From positions 31,056-95,055 of the forward strand of contig CANQPB010000005.1 of NCBI GenBank assembly GCA_947625615.1: a stretch of DNA of 64,000 nt. Direction: 5' to 3'. Source of the DNA: an uncultured Clostridia bacterium. Lineage in GTDB: Bacteria > Bacillota > Clostridia > Oscillospirales > Ruminococcaceae. Shown here piece after piece: positions 16,747-25,438 of this stretch (position 1 is its first letter; each line of letters starts with the position of its first letter). Made by a program: the position numbers and the translations under genes. Below the pieces are notes generated by a model. The model searched no databases. It had not been told where the DNA came from and worked only from the letters and a program-made list of their open reading frames with translations.

Positions 16747-16766
16747 AGTGGTACCATAGTGGTACC
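16738..16766 (+). promoter_or_regulatory. Three 11-bp direct repeats (operator candidate)
   Basis: TGGTACCATAG occurs at 16738 and 16749, and a third TGGTACC begins at 16760. The 11-bp period places the palindromic GGTACC cores on one face of the helix. They overlap and follow the -10 box. The operon encodes a ribbon-helix-helix protein, a class that commonly binds arrays of short repeats. Confidence 0.6.
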
Positions 16767-16815
16767 GCCTTGACGGATATCACGAAAAATATTGACAAAA
16801 AGAGAGGTAATTACA

Positions 16816-17853
16816 ATGGAAGAAAAGGTACTGTCGGTAAAAAAGAACGGCTTTAAGGCGCTGTTCCTCACGATCCTTATGCTCGTCGCATTTGTGGTGA
16901 TCTTTGTCCTCGGGGTCGGCATGACCGAAGGCGGCGTTCCCGCGCTCGGATGGGTTTTTGTCGCGGTCGGCTTTGTGGGAATGCTCCTCGGCTGGATACC
17001 GTTTTTGGGTCTTAAGGTTTTAAAGCCGCAGGAGGCGCTCGTTCTCACCCTCTTCGGCAAATATGTCGGCACGCTTAAAAACGACGGCTTTTACTGGGTC
17101 AATCCGTTCTGCACGTCCTTTAACCCCGCCGCGAAGACTAAGCTCAACCAGTCGGGCGACGTGAACGGCGGCAAAACTCCTCCTGCGGTTGTTTTCGGAG
17201 CAAACGGCGCAGTCGCGGGCGAGGGCATGACCGTGCCTAACAACAAGATCTCCCTGAAGATCATGACCCTCAACAACTCCCGGCAGAAGATAAACGACTG
17301 CCTCGGAAATCCCGTCGAGATAGGAATCGCGGTTATGTGGAAGGTCGTCGACACCGCAAAGGCGGTCTTCAACGTAGACAACTATAAGGAATATCTCAGT
17401 TTGCAGTGCGACAGCGCGGTGAGAAACATTGTCAGGATCTATCCCTACGACGTCGCGGAGAATGTCGACACCACCGGCGACGGCATGGCCGACGAGGGTT
17501 CGCTTCGCGGCTCAAGCGAGATAGTCGCCGAAAGAATTAGGCAGGAGATCCAGCAGAAGGTCGTAGACGCCGGCCTTGAGATCATCGAGGCGAGGATAAC
17601 ATATCTCGCATACGCCCCCGAGATCGCGGCGGTAATGCTCCAGCGCCAGCAGGCGAGGGCGATAATCGACGCCAGAAAGATGATAGTCGACGGCGCGGTC
17701 GGAATGGTGGAGATGGCGCTTGACAGGCTTGAAAAGGGCGGAATGGTCTCGCTTGACGACGAGCGCAAGGCCGCCATGGTTTCGAATCTTCTGGTGGTGC
17801 TCTGCGGAAATCACGACGCACAGCCCGTAGTGAATTCCGGGACGCTTTACTGA
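16816..17853 (+). CDS. SPFH (band 7 / stomatin-like) domain membrane protein
   Basis: A 345-residue protein with two N-terminal transmembrane helices (residues ~15-35 and ~43-65) followed by an SPFH/band 7 domain ([30 protein letters not shown] ... [22 protein letters not shown]). A helical segment with the characteristic [37 protein letters not shown] ends it. SPFH proteins form membrane-anchored oligomers that organise microdomains and regulate proteases or stress responses. The start ATG at 16816 is preceded by GAGAGG. The next gene starts 1 bp after its stop and encodes a ribbon-helix-helix protein, a pairing I believe is common in Clostridia. Confidence 0.9.
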   Translation: MEEKVLSVKKNGFKALFLTILMLVAFVVIFVLGVGMTEGGVPALGWVFVAVGFVGMLLGWIPFLGLKVLKPQEALVLTLFGKYVGTLKNDGFYWVNPFCTSFNPAAKTKLNQSGDVNGGKTPPAVVFGANGAVAGEGMTVPNNKISLKIMTLNNSRQKINDCLGNPVEIGIAVMWKVVDTAKAVFNVDNYKEYLSLQCDSAVRNIVRIYPYDVAENVDTTGDGMADEGSLRGSSEIVAERIRQEIQQKVVDAGLEIIEARITYLAYAPEIAAVMLQRQQARAIIDARKMIVDGAVGMVEMALDRLEKGGMVSLDDERKAAMVSNLLVVLCGNHDAQPVVNSGTLY

Positions 17854-17854
17854 G

Positions 17855-18043
17855 ATGACGAATAAGCGCGATCTGCGGCTTAGGGTCAACGAAAAGCTTT
17901 ACGCCGAGCTGATGAGATGGTCGGCCGAAGAACTGAGATCAATGAACGGGCTGGTTGAATATCTACTGACAGAGGCCGTAAAGAAGCGGTATGGCAGATC
18001 CGGCGAAAAACCCGGCGGCGAGAGCGAAAAAGAAGACAAATAA
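17855..18043 (+). CDS. Arc-family ribbon-helix-helix DNA-binding protein
   Basis: A 62-residue protein with an Arc/MetJ-like ribbon-helix-helix fold: the N-terminal strand KRDLRLRVNEKLYAELMRWS is followed by helix SMNGLVEYLLTEAVKKRY, then a charged tail. Such proteins bind DNA as dimers and often repress their own operon. It starts 1 bp after the SPFH gene and must be co-transcribed with it. The three GGTACC repeats at the operon promoter are natural candidate sites. A toxin-antitoxin role is less likely because the partner is a membrane SPFH protein, not a small toxin. Confidence 0.85.
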   Translation: MTNKRDLRLRVNEKLYAELMRWSAEELRSMNGLVEYLLTEAVKKRYGRSGEKPGGESEKEDK

Positions 18044-18300
18044 AAAAGTTTTCGATCAAACCTTTTTCAAAAGGTTTTTTTAACCTGTCTCACCCCCCCT
18101 GCCCCCTCTCCCTCGCGAAGCGTGGGGGTCTCCACCCCGTCACCCGGCCGTTCACCTTGCGGCGAACGGCGCGACCCCTCCCCTCGAGGGGAGGGGTGTG
18201 TTCCCAAAGGCTTGCGCAAAATCGTCGCCGGGTTCGGCACTTTCGGTGCTGTGCATATCGAAAGTGCTGATTTTATATGCTGTGCCTCTGCAACTGCAAG
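18044..18300 (+). repeat. Stop-codon-abutting repeat, copy A
   Basis: The repeat begins directly after the stop codon with AAAAAGTTTTCG and a terminator-like hairpin. It then has CCGTTC/CGAACGG and a perfect CCCCTCCCC-TCGA-GGGGAGGGG palindrome, and ends with a block containing GGCACTTTCGG, GTGCATATCGAAAG and CTCTGCAACTGCAAG. The central ~80 bases match copy C with about one mismatch, and the last ~100 bases match copy B. No convincing coding content was seen. Confidence 0.8.
18058..18081 (+). terminator. Terminator of the SPFH-RHH operon
   Basis: AAACCTTTT (18058-18066) and AAAAGGTTT (18069-18077) pair and run into a T-tract. It lies inside repeat copy A. Confidence 0.7.
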
Positions 18301-18377
18301 GGAGAGTGCGTCCCCTATAAGCGCGGCGGCCGGGCAGGCCGATCATCTCTGTAAATCCCCCCAAGAAGTGTCAAATT

Positions 18378-18407
18378 AAAGCGGCGCGGAGTACTCCGCG
18401 CCGCTTT
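18378..18407. terminator. Perfect palindromic bidirectional terminator
   Basis: AAAGCGGCGCGGAGT is followed directly by its reverse complement, giving a 15-bp perfect inverted repeat flanked by A and T runs. It separates repeat copy A from the convergent GNAT gene. Confidence 0.75.
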
Positions 18408-18415
18408 ATGCGTCG

Positions 18416-18928
18416 TCAGTCTTTTGGCCGGGTGTCTATCCAAATCCACACCCGCTCGTCGTTTCTTTCGGTTATCACCCCGCCGTTTGCCAGCGCCACG
18501 GCTATCGAGGCCGCGTTGTCGGCGTGAACGGTCAGCAAAGCCTTTTCAATGCCTGCCTCGCGGGCCTTTTGCAAAAGAAGCTTGAGGATAAGATTTCCGT
18601 AGCCCTTTCCGCGGTGCTCCGGCGATATCCCGTAGCCGATGTTCCCGCCTGCCTTTTTAAGCGCGTCGGTGAGAAAGCTGCGCAGGTTGCCGAAGCCCAC
18701 CGGCACGCCGTCGACATATAGCCAGTAGGTCGTCGAGGGCACCTTCCAGCCGTCGACAAGCCCGGTTTGCTCCGATTCTTGCTGCTTTTTTGTAAGCCAG
18801 ATCTTGAACTCGTCATAGCTCAGGCCGTTTGCGTTGTTGATAAGCCCGTTTTCGTTTTTGGGGATAGTTTGCAGCATGTCGTAAACGTCATGCCCGTCGC
18901 CGGGGGAGAGCCTTCTCAGGCCGGTCAT
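18416..18928 (-). CDS. GNAT family N-acetyltransferase
   Basis: A 170-residue GNAT-fold protein. The acetyl-CoA pyrophosphate loop is seen in IGYGISPEHRGKGYGNLILKLLLQKAREAG (Q/RxxGxG/A type), followed by LLTVHADNAASIAVALANGGV, the usual motif B. The acceptor substrate cannot be told. It starts 15 bp after the end of pyk on the same strand and is likely read through from it. No regulatory site of its own was seen. Confidence 0.88.
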   Translation of the reverse strand: MTGLRRLSPGDGHDVYDMLQTIPKNENGLINNANGLSYDEFKIWLTKKQQESEQTGLVDGWKVPSTTYWLYVDGVPVGFGNLRSFLTDALKKAGGNIGYGISPEHRGKGYGNLILKLLLQKAREAGIEKALLTVHADNAASIAVALANGGVITERNDERVWIWIDTRPKD

Positions 18929-18943
18929 AGGGGATCGCCCTTT

Positions 18944-20356
18944 CTAAATCCTGTCTATTTTAATTAGGTTGGTGTTGCCCGAGGTGCCGTTAGTCATGCC
19001 GCCGGTGGTGACGATGGTGTCTCCCTTCTTAAGGTTGAAGGTCTCGCGGGCGTTCTGTTTTGCGGCGTAGAAAAGCACGTCGGTCGAATCGAATTTTTCG
19101 CAGATCTTCGGCGTCACGCCCCAGGAGAGCGCAAGCTTGCGGCGGGTCTTTTCGCTGGTGGTGAGACCCAAGATGTCCACCGGGCAGCGGAAGCGTGAGA
19201 CCATTCTTGCGGTTGCGCCGGAGAGCGAGCACACCGCCATGGCCTTTGCGCCGACGTCGATAGCCATGCCGCAGGTGGCGTGGGAGATGGCGTCAACGGT
19301 GTTGTGAATCCTGAAATCGTTTATCCTGAACAGCGAGGCGTAGTCGATGCCCCGCTCGGTCTCCTCGGCAATTTTGGCCATTGTCTGCAGCGCGAGCAGA
19401 GGATACTGCCCGGCGGCGGTCTCGCCCGAGAGCATTATCGCCGAAGTGCCGTCGTATATGGCGTTTGCGACGTCTGAGGTTTCGGCGCGGGTCGGCCGGG
19501 GATTATGTATCATCGACTCGAGCATTTCCGTCGCGGTGATAACCCGCTTGCCCAAAAGCCGGCATTTTGTGATGATGTTTTTCTGTATTGCCGGGAGCTT
19601 TTCAAAGGCGATCTCAACGCCCATGTCGCCGCGGCCTATCATGATCCCCCCGCATTCTTCGCAGATCTCCTCGATGTTGTCCACGCCGGTCTGGTTCTCG
19701 ACTTTCGCGATGAGGTCGATATCCTGCCCGCCGTTGGCGTTCAGAAACTCGTGGACGTCTATAAGATCCTGCCTGCAGGAGACGAAGGAGCACGCGATGA
19801 AATCGACGTCGTTTTCGATGCCGAAGAGCATGTCCGATTTGTCCTGCTCGGAGAGATAGACCTGCTTCAAAACCTTCCCCGGGAAGGCCATGGATTTGTT
19901 GTTGGAAAGCTCGCCGCCGTCGCGGACGACGGTATTTATCTCCCCGCCAGAAATCGAAAGCACCTCGAAGCTCAGAAGCCCGTTGTTCAGCAGTATTGTG
20001 TCGCCCGCCTCAAGATCGTCGGCGAGGCCCTTATAGCTCACCGAAACGCGCGTCTCGTCGCCCTCAACGTCCTCGGTGGTAAAGGTGAAATTATCCCCGG
20101 GATTCAAAAAGACCTTGTCGTTTTTGAATTTTCTTATGCGGTATTCCGGCCCCTTCGTGTCGAGCATTATGGCGACCGGCAGGTCGAGCTCGGCGCGCAG
20201 GCGCTTAATGAGGTTGATTTTTTCAAGGTGATCCTCATGCGTCCCGTGGGAGAAATTGAGCCGCGCCACGTTCATGCCCGAGAGCATCATTTGGCGCAGG
20301 ATATCCTCGGAGGAGCAGGCGGGGCCTATCGTGCAGATGATTTTTGTTTTTCTCAT
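18944..20356 (-). CDS. pyk: Pyruvate kinase
   Basis: A 470-residue pyruvate kinase making ATP and pyruvate from phosphoenolpyruvate, the last step of glycolysis. It starts KTKIICTIGPA, has NFSHGTHEDH and LDTKGPEYR, then IMIGRGDMGVEI and ATEMLESMIHNPRPTRAETSDVANAIYDGTSAIMLSGETAAG, which hold the metal, K+ and substrate sites. It ends soon after the C domain, so it lacks the extra PEP-utiliser-like domain of some Bacillus enzymes. The -10-like box upstream is supplied by the dispersed 121-bp element at 20397. Confidence 0.96.
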   Translation of the reverse strand: MRKTKIICTIGPACSSEDILRQMMLSGMNVARLNFSHGTHEDHLEKINLIKRLRAELDLPVAIMLDTKGPEYRIRKFKNDKVFLNPGDNFTFTTEDVEGDETRVSVSYKGLADDLEAGDTILLNNGLLSFEVLSISGGEINTVVRDGGELSNNKSMAFPGKVLKQVYLSEQDKSDMLFGIENDVDFIACSFVSCRQDLIDVHEFLNANGGQDIDLIAKVENQTGVDNIEEICEECGGIMIGRGDMGVEIAFEKLPAIQKNIITKCRLLGKRVITATEMLESMIHNPRPTRAETSDVANAIYDGTSAIMLSGETAAGQYPLLALQTMAKIAEETERGIDYASLFRINDFRIHNTVDAISHATCGMAIDVGAKAMAVCSLSGATARMVSRFRCPVDILGLTTSEKTRRKLALSWGVTPKICEKFDSTDVLFYAAKQNARETFNLKKGDTIVTTGGMTNGTSGNTNLIKIDRI

Positions 20357-20396
20357 TTTGATACCGTCCTTTCGGGTGAAAATTTTTATAATGTTA

Positions 20397-20517
20397 TTAT
20401 AGCATAAAGCCGAAGGCTTTGTGCTATAATTAGCTATCTTTTGCGGTTCCCGACGAAGTCGGGGAGCAAAAGGGCGACTTAAAATAAATTATAATAATCG
20501 CCTGCGATTATTATAGC
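20397..20517 (+). repeat. Dispersed ~121-bp palindrome-rich element, copy 1
   Basis: It is composed of three hairpins (AAAGCC/GGCTTT, TCCCCGACTT-type, and ATAATAATCGC/GCGATTATTAT) joined by GGCGACTTAAAATAAATTATA. A near-identical copy with only a few differences is present in inverted orientation at 44259-44380. The edge next to pyk carries TATAAT (minus, 20396-20401), 17 bp from GCACAA. No open reading frame lies inside. The size and structure resemble a MITE or REP element. Confidence 0.85.
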
Positions 20518-20587
20518 ACATTTTTTCGATGTTGTGAAGATGTTTAAAGAAAAAAATCCCCGCCGCCGGGCGGGGAGGGGAGTTACG

Positions 20588-20651
20588 CCTTGAAACTCTA
20601 ACTTCTAACTTCTAACTTCTATCTTCTTGATGTGGCCTGATGGCCACATCA
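20588..20651 (+). repeat. CTTCTAA/hairpin repeat family, copy 2
   Basis: CCTTGAAACTCTAA is followed by three CTTCTAA/CTTCTAT units in tandem, then TCTTCTTGATG and the hairpin TGTGGCC-TGAT-GGCCACA. It matches the reverse complement of 34576-34640 and the start matches 44179-44220. Confidence 0.75.
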
Positions 20652-20666
20652 CGCTTAAATAGCTCC

Positions 20667-20695
20667 TTTACAAATTAACCGCAATGTGATATAAT
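20667..20695 (+). promoter_or_regulatory. Sigma-A promoter for the xylanase gene
   Basis: TTTACA (20667-20672), 17 bp, TATAAT (20690-20695). It lies just after the repeat and 45 nt before the ATG at 20740. Confidence 0.75.
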
Positions 20696-20739
20696 ATCCC
20701 GCGGATACCTATCCGAAAATCAAGAAAGGAGATGACCTG

Positions 20740-22011
20740 ATGAATTTAAAATCTCTGCTCAAAAAGTTTGCCTGTGCGGCGTTGATCGCCGCGCTGCTTG
20801 CTTCCTGTCAGGCAGATGTCCCCGGGGCGGAAAACTCCGGCGGAAAGAGCATCACCCTCACCGACAGCACCATCGGCGAGGAGGACGGCTACAGCTATGA
20901 GCTCTGGAAGGACAGCGGAGACACCGTCATGACCCTAACGGGTGACGGGAAATTCACCTGCGAATGGCAGAACATTAACAACTGCCTCTTCCGCACCGGC
21001 AAAAAATTCGACTGCACCCAAACCTACCGCGATATAGGAAACATCGCCGTTGAATATGACGTCGACTATCAGCCGGACGGAAATTCTTACCTCTGCCTCT
21101 ACGGCTGGACTCGCGAGCCGCTGGTGGAGTATTACGTCGTTGAAAGCTGGGGGAGCTGGAGACCCCCGGGAGGCCTGCCCATTGCCACCATTGAAGTTGA
21201 CGGCGGCACCTACGAGGTCTACCGCACCCTGCGTGTAAACCAGCCCTCTATAGACGGCAACACCACGTTCGAGCAGTACTGGAGCGTCCGCACCGAAAAG
21301 CGCACCTCCGGCACCGTGAACGCGGCCACCCATTTTGCCGCTTGGGAGGCTCTCGGCATGAAGATGGGCAAGCTCTACGAGGCTGCCCTCACCGTTGAGG
21401 GGTATCAGAGCGCCGGCAAGGCCGAGGTGCGCAAAAACGAGCTCACCCTCGGCGGAGAGATAACCGAGCCTAATCTTCCCCCGCCTCCGCCCCCGCAGGA
21501 GCCCGACGAAAACGGCTACTACTTCATATCCTCCTTCGAGACCGGCGCAGACGGTTGGTCGCCGAGAGGGGACACGCACATCTCGTCCGTGGGCGACGCC
21601 GCCTTCGAGGGCGAAAAATGCCTTAAGATCACCGGGCGCCGCGACGCCTGGCAGGGCGCCTCGATAGAGCTTGACGGCAACACATATCTGCCCGGCGAGA
21701 CGTTCAGCTTCAGCGCGGCGGTCATGCAGGATTCAAAGGACAGCGAGGACTTCAAGCTCACCCTGCAATACAACACCCCGAGCGGAACCAACTACGATTG
21801 CATTGCCGAGGCGAACGGCTCAAAGGGCGAATGGGTTACGCTCAGCAACGGCGAATACACCATTCCCGAAAATTCCTGGAGCCTGCTTTTATATGTCGAG
21901 ACCTCAAGCGGCACCGCCGATTTTTACCTTGACAGCGCCACCGCCGCCGTAAAGGGCGTTTTACCCGACAGCGTCGCCGAGCCCGCCGAGGCCGTCGACG
22001 AAGCGGCGTAG
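20740..22011 (+). CDS. Lipid-anchored GH11 endo-1,4-beta-xylanase with C-terminal CBM
   Basis: A 423-residue modular enzyme. It has a lipoprotein signal peptide with lipobox LLASC (Cys23), a GH11 domain at about 35-242, a proline-rich linker ([10 protein letters not shown]) and a beta-sandwich carbohydrate-binding module at about 260-405 ([14 protein letters not shown] start, of the CBM22/CBM4-9 type). The GH11 nucleophile is Glu130 in [12 protein letters not shown], and the acid/base is Glu220 in [15 protein letters not shown] and THFAAW are also family blocks. GH11 enzymes cut xylan internally. Anchoring to the membrane keeps the products near the cell. A small unknown gene follows 14 bp later. 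Confidence 0.93.
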   Translation: MNLKSLLKKFACAALIAALLASCQADVPGAENSGGKSITLTDSTIGEEDGYSYELWKDSGDTVMTLTGDGKFTCEWQNINNCLFRTGKKFDCTQTYRDIGNIAVEYDVDYQPDGNSYLCLYGWTREPLVEYYVVESWGSWRPPGGLPIATIEVDGGTYEVYRTLRVNQPSIDGNTTFEQYWSVRTEKRTSGTVNAATHFAAWEALGMKMGKLYEAALTVEGYQSAGKAEVRKNELTLGGEITEPNLPPPPPPQEPDENGYYFISSFETGADGWSPRGDTHISSVGDAAFEGEKCLKITGRRDAWQGASIELDGNTYLPGETFSFSAAVMQDSKDSEDFKLTLQYNTPSGTNYDCIAEANGSKGEWVTLSNGEYTIPENSWSLLLYVETSSGTADFYLDSATAAVKGVLPDSVAEPAEAVDEAA

Positions 22012-22025
22012 CCGGGTGTTAAGCC

Positions 22026-22472
22026 ATGGCATCGCCTGACGCTGACGGAATCTTCAACAGGCTGATGAGCCTGCCCACGCTTTGCTACGAGATCCCCGAC
22101 CCCCGCGGACAGATATACGTCCATCTCGGCGGGGGAAGGGCGCCTCGCCGCAGATATTCGCGCTCCTATGAGGCGGTGTTTTTGCGCCGCTCTCTTGAGA
22201 GAATCTTTTCCGATCCCGGCTTCGATCCCTCCTCGCCGATAGCCGCCGGCGCGATAGTCCGCCGGATAAATGAGCTGAAAAAGCTTACCTCGGCCCGCTG
22301 CGACGGGCTTTACACCCCAGACGAGCAGCGGGGCTTCGTCTTAAGCCTCAGCCGGGAGCAGCTTAAAAGCCTGTTCTGGCAGATCGAATTTTACGAGGTC
22401 TGCCTCGACTATGCCGCGGCAGAAAACGCAAAGCACGCCCGCAGGAAAGATCTTAAATCCCCAAAAGATTAG
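22026..22472 (+). CDS. Hypothetical protein downstream of xylanase
   Basis: A 148-residue, Arg- and Leu-rich soluble protein that I do not recognise. It has no signal peptide or transmembrane segment. Its C-terminal half (YTPDEQRGFVLSLSREQLKSLFWQIEFYEVCLDYAAAENAKHARRK) is helical and charged. It starts 14 bp after the xylanase stop with only a weak site (GGGTG), so it may be translated at a low level. Codon use matches neighbouring genes, which supports it being real. Repeat copy B begins immediately after its stop. Confidence 0.6.
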   Translation: MASPDADGIFNRLMSLPTLCYEIPDPRGQIYVHLGGGRAPRRRYSRSYEAVFLRRSLERIFSDPGFDPSSPIAAGAIVRRINELKKLTSARCDGLYTPDEQRGFVLSLSREQLKSLFWQIEFYEVCLDYAAAENAKHARRKDLKSPKD

Positions 22473-22995
22473 AAAAGTTTTCGCCGGTCTTTTCTAAAAG
22501 TTGTGCAAGGCCGTGTAAAGCATAACGCAGGAAAGTTCGGCAAAGCCGGTGTTTGCGTTAGCAAACCTGAGGCAGGCGACGCGATTAAAACTCTTTGAGC
22601 ACGAGCAGTCTGTCGTTTTTGACTGCGAAGTGCGAAAAGAAAGTTTTAACGCTTCGCGAAGAGCCGAAGCGGCTTTGCAGCGCAACGCAAAACTAAAGTG
22701 CGATTTTGCAGAATTCTTTCGCGTTGCGCTCCGCAGAGCGCGGAACCTCCCGGAGTACGCCGAGCAGGCGTACTCCGGATAATGCGAAGCGAAGCGCAGG
22801 ACGGGGAGAAAAAATCTGTCCGGTGGACAGTTTTTTCGCGGGGAGACCCTCGCCGGGGGTCTCCCCGGCGAGACGCCACAGGCGTCTCGCACAATTCCCA
22901 AAGGTTTGCTGCAAAGTCGCAATCGGGCTCGGCACTTTCGGCGCGGTGCATATCGAAAGCGCTAAATTTTTACGTTGTGCCTCTGCAACTGCAAG
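22473..22995 (+). repeat. Stop-codon-abutting repeat, copy B (long form)
   Basis: Starting directly after the TAG at 22470-22472 with AAAAGTTTTCGCC, this 500-bp stretch holds several palindromes: GGAGTACGCC/GGCGTACTCC at about 22751-22778, GGGGAGACC/GGTCTCCCC at about 22838-22866, and GCGAGACGCC-ACA-GGCGTCTCGC at 22868-22890. It ends with the same block as copy A (TTCCCAAAGG, GGCACTTTCGG, GTGCATATCGAAAG, CTCTGCAACTGCAAG). Overlapping frames are open on both strands, but none shows protein features. From 22996 to about 23160 nothing else was recognised. Confidence 0.75.
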
Positions 22996-23164
22996 TGGGG
23001 CGTCCCCTTGCTCAGCGACAGTCAGCCGTCACTGAGATGCCTGATAAAAATCCTCCCTCACCCCAAGCCTCCCTTAGCCCCGGAGGCCTTATTTTTTTGC
23101 CCTATACGCTCAAAAACCGGCAAAATTTACAATAAACTCTTCGATAACTTGTAAATCATATCAA

Positions 23165-23193
23165 TTGTAAACCGATTTTTTAAATGATATAAT
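23165..23193 (+). promoter_or_regulatory. Sigma-A promoter for the sugar-binding lipoprotein gene
   Basis: TTGTAA (23165-23170), 17 bp, TATAAT (23188-23193). The leader contains the GC palindrome GCGCGCCCGCGCGGGCGC region around 23206-23223. Confidence 0.7.
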
Positions 23194-23258
23194 ATATATG
23201 CGGAGCGCGCCCGCGCGGGCGCTCGGAATCCGCAATTTACTTGGAAAGGTTGCATAAA

Positions 23259-24731
23259 ATGAAAAGAATCATAGCGTTACTTCTTGCGGCCATACTGCTG
23301 ATGGCCGCCACCGGCTGCGGCAAGGAAAAGCGCAAGCCGATCCAGCTCACCCTCTCCACCGAAGACTCCGAGGCCATCATGCGCGCGGCGGGTATCCGCC
23401 TGCCCGACGCCGAGGTCGCCCCCGGCGCACATTCGGTCGTGAAATGGTTCAGCTGGATAGACATGTTCCAGAACTACAGCGAGGACGAAATTATCCAGAC
23501 AGGTTACTACACCTTCCAGCAGAAATACGGCGGCTCCATAGAATGGGTGGAGACCACCTACGACACCCGCAACACAGACCTTGCCAATCTTCTGATGTCC
23601 GATTCCTCCCCCGATATGACGAACGCCGGCACCGCCATGCATGCCACCTTCCCGATGAACGTCGTAAAGGGAATGTATCAGCCGGTCGATCAGTGGATCG
23701 ATTACGAAAACGATCCCCTTTGGAAGGACATGAAGGACGCCGGAGCCTATTACATTTTGGGCGGAAAGCATTTCGCGATCGTCTACGATCTCACCTTCAA
23801 GGACGTCATACCCTATAACCGCCGGGTGATGAACGAATACGGTTACGACGATCCCTGGGAGCTTTACCTCAACGACATGTGGACTTGGGACGTCTTCAAG
23901 GAGATGTGCCTTGATTTCAACGATCCCGACGACAACCGCTTCGCTGTCGACGGCTGGTATGTCACCTGCAGCCTTGTCGAGGAATCGACCGGCCACTACA
24001 TAATCGAGCGGGACGACGAGGGGCATTACTTCGCCAATCTTGACGATCCCGTCATCGAGCGCGCGCACAACCTTGTCTACGAGCTCGCAAAGAACGACTG
24101 CATGTTCCGCGTTGGCAACGACTACTGGGGCATAAATTCCTACGGCGGCTCGGCCAGCAACTACGGCTACCGCGTCAAGGACGGCCTCACCCTGTTCTGG
24201 CCCTGCGACGACGAGGGCTTCATAAGGCCCGTCGAGGAGCTTAAAAACACCTTCGGCGACGTCACCGACGGCGAGTTCATGATCTGTCCGCTGCCGAGAG
24301 ACCCCGACGGCGACGGCATATACTACCTCAACGCAATGCCGGACGCCTATAACCTCATCAAGGGCGCGGAAAATCCCGAGGGCGCAGTGCTTCTGGCGAT
24401 GTGCACCCGCTTCAAGATTATGGATCCCACCGTCGTCAACATCGACCGCAAGCAGCTCAAGGAAAAATACTTCTGGAGCGAGGAGATGTTGAGGGCCTGG
24501 GACGAGTGCATGGATCTTGTCAGGGCAAACGTAAGGCTTTACTACACCGGCAATCTCACCGACAGGGTGGAGCAGCTTTACAACCAGTTCGACTGGGGCG
24601 TAATGCGCACCGGCGGCTCGAACACCTTCACCCAGATAAGAGAGCAGAACCGGGATACCCTTGAATATTACCTCGACGACCTCAACGCTCAGATAGACAA
24701 CTATGTCTATTCCGAGGATTTTGCGGAGTAA
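23259..24731 (+). CDS. Extracellular solute-binding lipoprotein (family 1, sugar type)
   Basis: A 490-residue lipoprotein. The signal peptide MKRIIALLLAAILLMAATGC has lipobox AATGC. The rest resembles family 1 carbohydrate-binding receptors of ABC importers, with segments like LANLLMSDSSPDMTNAG, NDMWTWDVFKEMCLDFNDPD and AMPDAYNLIKGAENPEGAVLLA. Such proteins sit on the membrane and deliver sugars or oligosaccharides to a permease. GGAAAGG precedes the ATG at 23259. No permease or ATPase of an importer is next to it, so it must work with a remote transporter or act as a sensor. Confidence 0.82.
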   Translation: MKRIIALLLAAILLMAATGCGKEKRKPIQLTLSTEDSEAIMRAAGIRLPDAEVAPGAHSVVKWFSWIDMFQNYSEDEIIQTGYYTFQQKYGGSIEWVETTYDTRNTDLANLLMSDSSPDMTNAGTAMHATFPMNVVKGMYQPVDQWIDYENDPLWKDMKDAGAYYILGGKHFAIVYDLTFKDVIPYNRRVMNEYGYDDPWELYLNDMWTWDVFKEMCLDFNDPDDNRFAVDGWYVTCSLVEESTGHYIIERDDEGHYFANLDDPVIERAHNLVYELAKNDCMFRVGNDYWGINSYGGSASNYGYRVKDGLTLFWPCDDEGFIRPVEELKNTFGDVTDGEFMICPLPRDPDGDGIYYLNAMPDAYNLIKGAENPEGAVLLAMCTRFKIMDPTVVNIDRKQLKEKYFWSEEMLRAWDECMDLVRANVRLYYTGNLTDRVEQLYNQFDWGVMRTGGSNTFTQIREQNRDTLEYYLDDLNAQIDNYVYSEDFAE

Positions 24732-24830
24732 CCTTTAAAATTTCAGCGTTATAAATTGCCCGGGCGCGGCTTCGGCTGCGTCCGGGCTTTTGCGGTTTGA
24801 CTTTTTAAAAATTTTATTTTTTATAAAACC

Positions 24831-24859
24831 TTGATAACCTTTTTGTCGGGATATATAAT
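24831..24859 (+). promoter_or_regulatory. Promoter for ECF module 2
   Basis: TTGATA (24831-24836), 17 bp, TATAAT (24854-24859) fits sigma-A. The same stretch has GATAACCTTTTTGTCGG, which resembles the TGTAACCTTT motif upstream of ECF gene 1, so ECF control is also possible. Confidence 0.6.
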
Positions 24860-24883
24860 AGAAACAGTAAAGGAGTGACGGCA

Positions 24884-25438
24884 ATGCAGGACGACATGAT
24901 AGTCGAGCTGTTCTGGAAGCGGGACGAAAGCGCCCTTTCGGAGAGCGAGGCGAAGTATTCGGGGTATCTTAAGCGAATAGCGATGAACATCATCGCAAAC
25001 CTTGAGGACGCCAAAGAGGTCGTCAATGAGACGCTTTTTCGCGCGTGGAATTCCATTCCGCCGCAGCGCCCCGACATCTTAAGGACATATCTCGGAAAAA
25101 TCGCGAGGGAGCTTTCGCTGGACAGATACAGAGCCTCCCACCGGCAAAAGCGGATAGCCTCGGAATTCACGGTTTCGCTGGACGAGCTTGACGACCTTGT
25201 CTCGGACAGCGGGGGCGACATATTCGATTCAAGGCTTTTGGGCGAGGCTGTGGACGCCTATTTAAAGGGCGTCTCATATGAGGCGCGCACCGCCTTTGTG
25301 CAGCGCTACTATTTTGCCGACACCCTGCGCGAGATAGCCGCCCGCCAGGGCTGCACCGAATCGAAGGTAAAAAGCATGCTCTACCGCACCAGGCAGGGTC
25401 TGAGAGCTTATCTTGAAAAGGAGGGCTTCAGTCTATGA
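24884..25438 (+). CDS. ECF-type RNA polymerase sigma factor (module 2)
   Basis: A 184-residue ECF sigma factor, paralogous to the one at 14756-15316. Region 2 includes DAKEVVNETLFRAWNSIPPQRPDILRTYLGKIARELSLDRYR, and region 4 is VQRYYFADTLREIAARQGCTESKVKSMLYRTRQGLRAYL. The ATG at 24884 lies 8 nt after AGGAG; the GTG at 24875 overlaps that site. Its stop overlaps the start of the next gene (ATGA), so sigma factor and membrane partner are translationally coupled. Confidence 0.9.
   Translation: MQDDMIVELFWKRDESALSESEAKYSGYLKRIAMNIIANLEDAKEVVNETLFRAWNSIPPQRPDILRTYLGKIARELSLDRYRASHRQKRIASEFTVSLDELDDLVSDSGGDIFDSRLLGEAVDAYLKGVSYEARTAFVQRYYFADTLREIAARQGCTESKVKSMLYRTRQGLRAYLEKEGFSL

Noticed and set aside
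17855..18043. Antitoxin of a toxin-antitoxin pair
   Set aside because: The protein has the right fold, but its partner is a 345-residue SPFH membrane protein and no small toxin gene lies on either side.
22494..23135. Several overlapping frames of 75-145 codons on both strands
   Set aside because: They lie in repeat copy B, are Arg/Ser/Ala-rich, lack ribosome sites and recur only where the repeat recurs. Treated as non-coding repeat.
23277..24068. 263-codon frame opposite the sugar-binding protein gene
   Set aside because: Antisense to a complete lipoprotein with signal peptide, promoter and ribosome site.
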